DNA from: Salminus brasiliensis
Lineage: Eukaryota; Chordata; Actinopteri; Characiformes; Bryconidae
Assembly (NCBI RefSeq): GCF_030463535.1
Contig: NC_132883.1
Span: 35,523,241-35,587,240 of the forward strand
Reading direction: 5' to 3'
Length of the DNA: 64,000 bases
Shown one piece after another: positions 1 through 8,864 of the stretch (its first letter is position 1; each line of letters starts with the position of its first letter). The translations under genes were made by a program, and so were the position numbers. The notes below the pieces were generated by a model, which had not been told where the DNA came from, searched no databases, and saw only the letters and a list, made by a program, of their open reading frames with translations.

Positions 1-52
1 CCCGTGATCTTCGGTTTACAAGACCGATGCCTTGCCACTTGGCCATCGCGCC
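1..52 (-). tRNA. tRNA-Thr (TGT), type D, cut by window edge
   Basis: The 5' 52 bases of a tRNA-Thr are present; the T arm and 3' acceptor strand lie outside the window. The anticodon loop read on the minus strand is CTTGTAA, giving anticodon TGT. The D arm GCC..GGC is intact. Confidence 0.85.
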
Positions 53-286
53 CACAGCTCTGGTTTTGAATTGGCGTGGAAGCACTGGACAAATGTACCT
101 GTAAAAGCAACAGGAGTTAATTACCTGAGCATAACAGTAAACATTCTTCTGATACTGTCTCAGAACATGCAAATCAAGCAAGTTCCTCCAGCTGCAAATG
201 CCTTTTTAATGAATATTATTTGTTGTGGCTTGGATTCACTTCAGCATGCTTCCAATAATGAGCTTCAGTCTAAAAGACAAATTCAG

Positions 287-358
287 TGGAGATGCTGGGG
301 ATTGAACCCAGGACCTCATACATGCGAAGCATGCGCTCTACCACTGAGCTACATCCCC
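287..358 (-). tRNA. tRNA-Ala (CGC), type A
   Basis: A full 72-base cloverleaf with anticodon loop TTCGCAT. The acceptor pair G3:U70, the alanine identity element, is present, and the T loop is TTCAATC. A and B boxes are intact. A T-run (CTTTTAG) lies about 14 bases past the 3' end and could terminate Pol III. Confidence 0.9.
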
Positions 359-541
359 AACTTGCTGTAGGTTGTTGGCAATGTGCCCATGGGACAAGCC
401 AAAGCTTTAAACTTACAGCTAGGGCAGAGTTAAAAATCTGCATAGTCAGCATTTTAAACATAGTAAGCTGGAACATCATATATGATGGGGCATGCAAAAG
501 CTACCAGCAAAGTGACATTGGGCAGAATCTTCCAAGAAAGA

Positions 542-613
542 AGGCACGGACAGGAGTCGAACCCATGATGTTCGGTTTACGAGACCGACACCTTACCACT
601 TGGCCACCATGTC
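542..613 (-). tRNA. tRNA-Thr (CGT), type B
   Basis: Anticodon loop CTCGTAA. The acceptor stem has an A2/C71 mismatch because the 5' end reads GAC instead of GGC. Other helices pair. No T-run follows the 3' end closely; the first TTTT is about 50 bases downstream. Confidence 0.75.
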
Positions 614-939
614 TGCCAGTCAACCCACCTAGTCCCATGGCTCTATGCCTCAACTGGTCACCTAACAATTCTTGGCTGACTCAATGAATAAAATTCTTGC
701 TAAATGCTCAGTTTGACCTTTTAGCAAACGTTGGTGTGACCTCTGCTTCAGTACAAGAATTTGCATGTACTCCCATCCTGGGCACCTTGCAACACATGTG
801 GCAGAACTTGTCTAGAACTAAATGTCTGGTTTGTGTTTCTCTGAAGTTGCAAACAAATACTCTAATAGGTCAGACAATTAAGAAAAATTCCTGATCCTCG
901 TAGTCTGAAGTTGCAAAAACAGCCCAGCAGCTTATAACA

Positions 940-1011
940 TGGAGATGCAGGGGACTGAACCCTGGACCTCATACATGCAAAGCATACGCTCTACCACTGA
1001 GCTACATCCCC
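940..1011 (-). tRNA. tRNA-Ala (TGC), C/A hybrid
   Basis: Anticodon TGC, cloverleaf complete. The left flank (ttataacat) is type C but the right flank (caacttgctgta) is type A, so the gene is a crossover product. A TTTTT run lies about 25 bases past the 3' end. Confidence 0.88.
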
Positions 1012-1193
1012 AACTTGCTGTAAGTTGTTGGCAATGTGCCCATGGGACAAGCCAAAGCTTTAAACTTACAGTGAGGGCAGAGTTAAAATCCTGCATAGTC
1101 AGCATTTTAACATAGTAAGCTGGAAAATCATATATGATGGGGCATGCAAAAGCTACCAGCAAAGTGACATTGGGCAGAATCTTCCAAGAAAGA

Positions 1194-1265
1194 AGGCACG
1201 GACGGGGGTCGAACCCATGATCTTCGGTTTACGAGACCGACGCCTTACCACTTGGCCACCATACC
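1194..1265 (-). tRNA. tRNA-Thr (CGT), type B
   Basis: Complete cloverleaf with anticodon CGT. The 5' end is GGTATGG, which still pairs with CCGTGCC through G-U pairs. T loop TTCGACC. Confidence 0.88.
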
Positions 1266-1592
1266 AGCTCATCAACTGTGCTAGTCCCATGACTCTATGT
1301 CTCAACCGGTCTCCTGACAATTCTTGGCTGACTCAATGAATAAAATTCTTGCTAAATGCTCAGTTTGACCTTTTAGCAAACGTTGGTGTGACCTCTGCTT
1401 CAGTACAAGAATTTGCATGTACTCCCATCCTGGGCACCTTGCAACACATGTGGCAGAACTTGTCTAGAACTAAATGTCTGGTTTGTGTTTTTCTGAAGTT
1501 GCAAAGAAATACTCTAATAGGTCAGACAATGGAGAAAAATTCCTGATCCTCGTAGTCTGAAGTTGCAAAAAACAGCCCAGCAGCTTATAACA

Positions 1593-1664
1593 TGGAGATG
1601 CAGGGGATTGAACCCTGGACCTCATACATGCAAAGCATGCGCTCTACCACTGAGCTACATCCCC
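1593..1664 (-). tRNA. tRNA-Ala (TGC), C/A hybrid
   Basis: Complete cloverleaf, G3:U70 present. It has a type C left flank and a type A right flank, like the hybrid 653 bp before it; together they form a short B-C/A tandem repeat. Confidence 0.9.
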
Positions 1665-1847
1665 AACTTGCTGTAGGTTGTTGGCAAAGTGCCCATGGGA
1701 CAAGCCAAAGCTTTAAACTAACACCTAGGGCAGAGTTAAAATCCTGCATAGTCAGCATTTTAAACATAGTAAGCTGGAACATCATATATGATGGGGCATG
1801 GAAAAGCTACCAGCAAAGTGACATTGGGCAGAATCTTCCATGAAAGA

Positions 1848-1919
1848 AGGCACGGACAGGGGTCGAAGCCATGATCTTCGGTTTACGAGACCGACGCCTT
1901 ACCACTTGGCCACCATGCC
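1848..1919 (-). tRNA. tRNA-Thr (CGT), type B, T-stem mismatch
   Basis: Anticodon CGT. A G-to-C change at the last base of the 5' T strand gives a C/C mismatch at 53-61 and alters the B box. Confidence 0.7.
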
Positions 1920-2246
1920 AGCTCATCAACTGTGCTAGTCCCATGACTCTATGCCTGAACCAGTCTCCTGACAATTCGTGGCTGACTCAATGAATAAAAT
2001 TCTTGCTAAATGCTCAGTTTGAACTTTTAGCAAACGTTGGTGTGACCTCTGCTTCAGTACAAGAATGTGCATGTACTCCCATCCTGGGCACCTTGCAACA
2101 CATGTGTCAGAATTTGTCTAGAACTAAATGTCTGGTTTGTGTTTCTCTGAAGTTGCAAAGAAATACTCTAATAGGTCAGACAATGGAGAAAAATTCCTGA
2201 TCCTCGTAGTCTGAAGTTGCAAAAAACAGCCTAGCAGGTTATAACA

Positions 2247-2276
2247 TGGAGATGCAGGGGATTGAACCCTGGACCT
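2247..2276 (-). pseudogene. tRNA-Ala 3' fragment (type C), broken at array end
   Basis: Only the discriminator, 3' acceptor strand, T arm and part of the variable loop remain. The tRNA stops at ggacct and runs into unrelated sequence beginning ttgttggg. The other array ends at the same base at 38114. Confidence 0.88.
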
Positions 2277-3812
2277 TTGTTGGGTAAGAGTTGGGTAAAC
2301 AGCTGATCATTCACTACCTTCACTGCAATGAAAGCTTTATAAGGATTTTAAATCTGTGCATGTGAAACAGAAAAAAATACTTTGCCTTTTAAACCTCCTG
2401 CAAAACGGCTGTTGTGTCAGAAATGACACGATTCGAACAAGTCACCCTATTTGAGGTCATCATATATGTGTACGTGTGGGCTCGAATCTAAACCTAAGCA
2501 AATAAGGTCTAAGAGCTCTAGTCAGTTTATGGCCCAACATCAAAACCCCAGAAATCTTCCTCAACTGGCATGACGATGTACAGCAAGACAACAGCTTCTA
2601 TCCCCAACTTTCAGGCAGAGCAACACAGTCCAGTAGTTCAGCCCATTTGAGAACAGTGTTGTTGGAAGTGATGAAGCACACGTACATTTTCTACCAGTGC
2701 GGTTTCTGTCTCTACCTGTGATGTGGTTACCGTACTGGAACACCTGGAGACTGGAACACACTGTCCTCACTACCTTGTCTAGAAAAATGCGCTGAGATAG
2801 AAAGAGCGAAGAGAAAGAAGAGCTGCAGAGAGTTTGTTGAGTAGAAATGACCTTATGCCATACGGGGTCATCCTCTGGACAACTGTTCTCTCGGACACTC
2901 CGAACGACTGCGCTCTGTTTCCAGTGGTGTGGCCCAAAAGGAGGTGAGCCTCGATTCTGTTCGGAGGGCAAATGTAGGATGGACGTCCAGCGTCGGCTTT
3001 GTGAGCTGAACTACACCATCCATTATTCCCTCCAGACCAAATAGGAGGTAGTCGTTTCGCGTGACTCTGAAAGATCCTCCGCTAATGATCTTTAATTGTC
3101 TGCAGTGGCTCGTCAAAAACGGCATCAGTAACTCAGGACTGCTTCGAATGAAGGAACATCCACAACTCGCAGCTTGTCGCTGGTATTATCCGCCAAAGGG
3201 ATGTTCGACTGATGCCACTCTACAGTGACATGCGGCGAGTGCTACGCTGTGGGCTCTTGCTGAATGAAGCTAGGACAGCAACTGATGTTTCTTCATTAGT
3301 GACAGTTTTCATGCGTCCACATTTTGGCAAATCCAACACTGAACCAGTTTCACGAAACTTGGCAAGCAGTTTGCTAACTGTGGGAGATGGGTGGTCTCGT
3401 AGGGTGTCTTGCATTGAAATCTGCTGCAATGACCCGGGTACTGTGTTCACCAGACATCAACACAATTTCTATCCGCTCCTCACGTGTTAACCTCTGCGAC
3501 ATGTCAATGGCTGTAAACAAAGAGAAGCTTGTAAATAACTCATGAAAGAATAAAGTTACGTTAAAACCAAGCACACCATTGTTTTTCTTGTGAAATTCTC
3601 GATACGTTTGATGTGTCACATGACCCTCTTCCCATTGAAAAAACTAAAGTTGGATCCAAAATGGCCAACTTCAAAATGGCCGCCATTGCCACCACCCATC
3701 TCAAATGACTCGTATGCCCCCTCTCATATACCAATGTGCCACAAACACGAAGTTAATATCACCAACCATTCCCATTTTATTTAGGTGTATCCATATAAAT
3801 GGCCCACCCTGT
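2277..3812 (-). mobile_element. Tc1/mariner (IS630 superfamily)-like element relic
   Basis: The minus strand reads from a terminal repeat starting acagggtgggccattt (inner limit about 3783) into a degraded transposase. Between 3619 and 3220 two overlapping frames encode an N-terminal helix-turn-helix region: MSQRLTREERIEIVLMSG, then TVSKLLAKFRETGSVLDLPK, typical of transposases with a DUF4817-like N terminus. After about 3220 the frame is interrupted by stops and shifts and no DDE/D catalytic core can be read. No matching inverted repeat is seen at the left end, so the element is truncated there; 2277-2560 is unclassified. A TA dinucleotide adjoins the end at 3812. It is probably inactive. Confidence 0.7.
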
Positions 3813-5010
3813 AGAAGTCCACTTAACACTGAATAAGGGTGAAGGGGAAGGAGCTTAAAAGTATCAGCTATATCGTCCTTAGCCAACAGTGCGCCAAGAC
3901 CCGTCACCTAATGAACCTAATAGCATCATCCACAGAAGCATAGAACAAGGAAAAGGTTTGAGCAGAATACAGTCATTAACACAAGCAACACAATCAGAAT
4001 GAGGCGAGAACCAAACGGTTCTTCCATGAATATCTGCAAGTAGCCACGCCTAAGGAAGGAACCTGAAAAGGAGCAAACGGAGGGGACTTAAAAGGGCCAA
4101 TCAAATGACCTTTATTCACCTCATGGTCGATGAGTGCAGTAACAACGTGAGGTTTAGAGAAAGCAGACTGAAGGTTCCTAGAGACATAGGAAGAGGACAG
4201 AGGGTACAGGACCCCGACCCAAAAGCCCAGAGAAAGCCCTGTGAGTGAATAATCAACAAAACAATGATCAGGGTGCACAGAAAGAAAAGAGGAAAGGACA
4301 GGAACGGCCACAGGGGTGGAAGACACACAGACTTGAGGAGGGGTCGTTAAAATGATTACACAGAGGATGACCCCCGTGGGAAAGGTATGCCGCCTGTCCA
4401 GAGAAGCGCTCACAGATTCAGCACCAGGGGGAGCGCCCGGGACGCCACCAAGGCAAACCGGAACAGGTGAGCACTCAATGACAGCCAAAATGGCGGACAA
4501 ACAGCTCCGTGTCCACAACAGACCAATCCAGACGAGAGTTAAACAGTGCAATAAAAGACGCTGACTTTGCAGAGAACAACTTATGATACTCATAACCTTG
4601 AATGATGTCAGATCTCAACCGAAAGGAAACCGCCACAGTGGTGGGAGGAACAAAAGGCCTATCCAAAGGCACTTGGTTCACGAGCACGGAGGGTGCAGGC
4701 CCAGAAGGTGCCCCAACAATGTCCAGAGCGAGAGGGCTACCCAGAGCATTAGACGTCAGGAGCCGCAGATCCTCGAGAGACAATACGGTGCACACCAGAA
4801 CGCCACGAACAGCCAGAAGCTCCAAGATCTGATTCGCCGTCCACGCAGACCAGGGCGGGGCCTGGGCAAGCAGACGAGAACTTCGCCGGATGGACGGGGC
4901 AGGAGAAGGGTAAGCAAAATCTCCACCAGAGTCAAACCAGTCAAGACAAGGCAACCGCGTGCACAGAGAGACGTGACGTCACTTCTGAAAGCAAAAAAAA
5001 ACATGTGATT
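3813..5010 (-). mobile_element. DIRS-type retrotransposon relic: gag C-terminus and RT N-terminus
   Basis: On the minus strand, 4954-4475 encodes a gag-like segment containing GYEYHKLFSAKSASFIALFN and WSVVDTELFVRHF. It overlaps 4593-3994, which contains FSKPHVVTALIDHEVNKG, the region leading into DIRS-type reverse transcriptase. 3907-3813 continues with DDAIRLIKVTGLGALLAKDD and LLPLHP, the first RT blocks. The frame is lost where the mariner-like terminal repeat begins at 3812, so that element appears nested in RT. The relic is split over at least three frames and is non-functional. Confidence 0.72.
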
Positions 5011-5224
5011 AGTGAACTTTTTACAACGACTGATGATTGTCTGAAGAACAGTGATGCTGCATTGGAGTCACCTGAACTTTCTCTAGAGCTTTCATTTCTC
5101 TAATACTGACAGATGGTGGAATACAATAGACATCATTAGTGGTGAATGGAAATCCCTGCAAATACTCTGTTCAGACTTGGTCGACTTAGTGGACCTGTGG
5201 ACTTAATGTTGTACAATATTAAGC
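5011..5224. repeat. Repeat spacer between two DIRS fragments
   Basis: It carries ctagagctttcatttctc and atggtggaatacaatagaca, which also flank the DIRS pieces at 5950, 15395, 40925 and 44870. It joins a DIRS relic to the module-repeat family. No gene is visible. Confidence 0.6.
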
Positions 5225-5920
5225 AACAACAGCAGAGACGAGAAAAGACTTCAATAAGGACTGGAGCCGAGACAGCTTATGGACAAGCAGAGACATCATC
5301 ATGAGGCCCGAATCCAACAGGACGCCCAAAAATTCCAGAGAAGTGGAACACACAAAACACTCCAACCAAAACATCCAATGCAGAGCCTCGGGAAGACAGG
5401 AAATCAAGCAACAGAAAATCGTCCAAAAGATGCAAAGCAAATGTCAGGCTGACAGCAAAACAGAACCGAGAAGAGTACTTAACACCGGCTCAAAAGGTCT
5501 TTGAAGGAAGAACTTTGCTGTGCTTTGCGGGACGAAGGCACCGATGGCACATAGACTTGGGGAGAGGTTGTTAAAATGATCACACAGAGGAATACCCCTG
5601 TAGGAAAGGTACGCCGCCTGTCCAGATATGTGCTTACAGATTCAGCACCAGGGAGAGCGCCCGGGACAACACCAAGGCAAACCGTGGGGCAAAGGGCAGG
5701 CACCTGGCTGTGAGACCCACACATGGAACAAGAAATGGCGGGCCAACAGCTCCGTGTACACAACAGACCGATCCAGACGATTTAAACGAGTTAAACGACG
5801 AGTTAAACAGTGCAATTAAAGACGCTGACTTTGCGGAAAACGACGTTTGATACTCATAACCTTGATCTCAACCGGGAGCAAACCACCGCAGCGGCGGGAG
5901 GGACAAAAGCCAATGCTGCT
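5225..5920 (-). mobile_element. DIRS-type retrotransposon relic: gag joined to RT palm
   Basis: The minus strand carries gag C-terminal sequence at 5763-5479 with a zinc-knuckle-like CSMCGSHSQVPALCP. This is followed directly by RT palm sequence at 5440-5219. There the catalytic block reads LLDDFLLLD in one frame, and the next block (SLEFLGVLLDSGLMM) is in another. The region between gag and palm present in other DIRS elements is missing, so this is an internally deleted copy. Confidence 0.72.
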
Positions 5921-8472
5921 GATGCTGCATTGGAGTCTCTTGATAGAACTTTCACTAGAGCTTTCATTTCTCTAATACTGACAGATGGTGGAATACAATA
6001 GACATCATTACTGGAAGGGTTTCCCTAATGTGTGAGATCATATGGTGAATGGAAATCCATGCAAATACTCTAATCAGAACATGCTGAAGAAACGTGGACT
6101 TAGTGTTCTGCTGTCTCTCAGTGGTGGTAGCCACCTGAGTCAGCTGCAGTGTTGAGGCTCCATCATACCAACAGACAGAGATAGAAAAGTAAAAGAAAGA
6201 AATGTGGGGTTAGATGGACTATATTGGACCTTCTTATCTACACAGAATTCTCTAATACCAAAAATAAACTTACAGAAATGAATAATAATTTAATAAATTA
6301 ACAGGAGAGTGTGGTGAAGGCCAGTGAGTCTACCAGAGTCGGATTGAACTGACTGATTGAGGCTCCATAACGCACACACATCATACATAAGAGGGAAAAA
6401 ATGTGGGGTTAGATTGACTGTATTAGGTCTTCTCATATACACAGAGTTCTCTAATACTGAGAAAACACAGATACTAAAATTAATCGTTTACTTACAAGAG
6501 GGTGTGGTGGAGGCCAGTCAGTCCAGCAGAGTCGATGCACTGCTGGACTGACTGGATTAAGCTAGTCGATGTGGAAATGGACATCACAGCTGCCTGTCCT
6601 AGAACTCCAGTATGGAGGCTCCATCAGAGAGAAAAGGGAAAAACAGAAATGTGGGGTTAGACGTACTGTATTTGGCCTTTTACTCTACAAACAGTTCTTT
6701 AATACTGACAATAAACAGATACAGAAATGGACCATTTACTAACAGGAAGGTGGGGTGGAGGCCAGGTCGTCCAGTAAAGCCGATGCACTACTGGACTGAC
6801 TGGCCTCAGTTAACAGCTGGTGGAATAAGTGGTGGTCCCTAAACCTTCCTGTAGCCTGGATCAGTGTCAGCTGCAGTCCTGAGGCTCCATCACACCGATG
6901 TACAGAGATAGAAAAGTAAAATAAAAAATTGTGGGGTCAGGTGGACTGTATTTAACCTTCTCTTCTAAACAGAGTGCTCTAATACCAAAAATGAACTTAC
7001 AGAAATGAATCAGTTACTTACAGGAGGATGTGGTGAAGGCCAGTCAGTCTAGCAGAGTCGGATTGAACTGACTGACTGAGGCTCCATAATGCAGACACAC
7101 ATCATACAGAGGAAGGAAACAGAAATGTGGGGTTAGATGGACTGTATTTGATCTTCTCATCTACACAGAGTTCTGACAATACTGACAATAAACAGATACT
7201 GAAATTAATCGTTTACTTACAAGAGGGTGTGGTGAAAGCCAGTCAGTCCAGCAGAGTCGATGCACTGCTGGACTGACTGGTTTGAGCTAATCGATGTGGA
7301 ATAAAATGGACATCACAGCTGCCTGTCCCAGAACTCCAGTATGGAGGCTCCATCAGAGAGAAAAGGGAAAAACAGAAATGTGGGGTCAGACGTACTGTAT
7401 TTGGCCTTTTACTCTACAAACAGTTCTTTAATACTGACAATAAACAGAAATGAACTTTTTACTTACGGGAAGGTGGAGTGGAGGCCAGTTCGTCCAGTAA
7501 AGCTGATGCGCTACTGGACTGACTGGCCTCAATTAACAGGTGGTGAAATAAGTGGTGGTCCGAAAACCTTCCTGTAGCCTGGATCAGTGTCAACTGCAGT
7601 CCTGAGGCTCCATCACACCGATGTAGAGATAGAAAAGTAAAAGACAGAAATGTGGGGTTAGATGGACTGTATTTAACCTTTTGATCTACACAGAATTCTC
7701 TAATACCAAAAATAAACTTACAGAAACTGTTTATTTACTTACGGGAGGGATTGGTGGAGGCCAGTCAGTCCAGCAGAGTCAGACTGAACTGACTTATTGA
7801 GGCTCCATAAAGCAGACACACATCATAAAGAGGAGGGAAACAGAGATATAGGGTTAGATGGGCTGTAATAGATCGCATAATTTAGACACAGTTCTCTTAT
7901 ACTGACAATAAACAGATACTACAATGGATTGTTTACTTACGGGTGGGTGGGGTGGAGGCCAGTCAGTCCAGCAGAGTCAATGCACTACTGGACTTACTGG
8001 CCTGAGCTAACAGATGATGGAATAAGTGGTGATTCCAAAACCTTCCTGTAATCTTGACCAGAGTCATCTGCAGTGTTGAGGCTCCATCACACCGATGTAC
8101 AGAGACAGAAAATTAAAAGAAAAAAATGTGGGGTTAGATGTACTGTATTTGACCTTCTCATCTACACAGAGTTCTCTAATGCTGACGATAAACAGATAAA
8201 GAAATTAACCGTTTACTTACGGGAGGGTGTTGTGAAGGCCATTCATTCCTGGACTGACTGATTGAGGCTCCATAACGCAGACGCACGTCATATAGAGAAA
8301 GGAAACAGAAAAGTGGGGTCAGAGGGACTGAAATTAACAGTCTACAGACACAGACATCTAATCCTGACAAATAAATAGAACAAATATACATGGAAATGAA
8401 TTAAATAAATGACTCACAGTATTGTTTGGGGGGATGTGCTGGACCCCAGTCAGTCTAGTAGAGTCAGGGCAC
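5921..8472 (-). repeat. Tandem module repeat with splice-donor motifs (block 1)
   Basis: About ten related modules of 200-280 bp are arranged as a roughly 0.72 kb three-module higher-order unit. On the minus strand each module has a pyrimidine-rich tract, an open stretch encoding a form of DSAGLTGLH, then a donor such as CCC/GTAAGT. Donor-side exon edges fall at 6496, 7022, 7221, 7467, 7743, 7941, 8221 and 8418; the one at 6744 has GTTAGT. The module also contains a strong inverted repeat. It lies downstream of the stop codon of gene copy 1. It could be an amplified exon array or simply a satellite. Confidence 0.7.
8418..8472 (-). other. Candidate mini-exon, 55 nt
   Basis: The minus strand has a long pyrimidine tract ending TTTCTTTGCAG/G, then 55 bases, then ACT/GTGAGT. 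Both splice sites match consensus well. One frame is open and reads CPDSTRLTGVQHIPPNNT. It is the terminal member of the module family. Its parent transcript is unknown. Confidence 0.5.
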
Positions 8473-8864
8473 CTGCAAAGAAACAGAAAAAGAGTGGAGA
8501 GGCACTGCAAAAGTTTTAAAACACAAAATGGACAAATTCAACTACAAATAACACTGAATTACAGAAAATTAATAGAAAAGATCCTCACCTTATTTAATAA
8601 AAGCACAAACACAACCTATATTACAACATACTAGAGAATTTATTAATTAATAAATATACTTATATTAATTAAACATTAATAATAAACATACAAAAAAATC
8701 CTCAGATATTTTAAAATTAATATATTAAAACTATATTAAATAGGGGGAAGTCTTAGAGTGGGGGTTAAATGAGCTGTAAATGAATTTGAAATAATTAATA
8801 GAAGTATAATAGAATTAATAGGGAAGGTAGCGAGGGGTTAAAGAAAATAAAAGAAAATGATGAC
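8473..8864. other. 3' flank of gene copy 1, AT-rich
   Basis: No gene is seen. A minus-strand AATAAA at 8639-8644 lies about 220 bp past the stop and could be the polyadenylation signal, though the AT richness makes chance occurrence likely. Confidence 0.4.

Noticed and set aside
697-894. Repeated ORF of about 65 codons (MLNAQF...) in every tRNA unit
   Set aside because: It lies in the spacer between B and C tRNA genes, recurs only because the array is tandem, and its start context and length vary. Nothing suggests selection on protein.
4583-5008. Plus-strand ORF of 141 codons, also at 40421-40846
   Set aside because: It is antisense to the DIRS gag-like frame, which has recognisable motifs.
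7341-7577. Recurring plus-strand ORF MEAPSERKGKNRNVG...
   Set aside because: It sits on the strand opposite the splice-like signals, crosses the hairpin and shifts frame between modules; it is a by-product of the repeat.
5921-8472. CRISPR-like array
   Set aside because: Units are 200-280 bp in a eukaryotic context with related, not unique, spacers.
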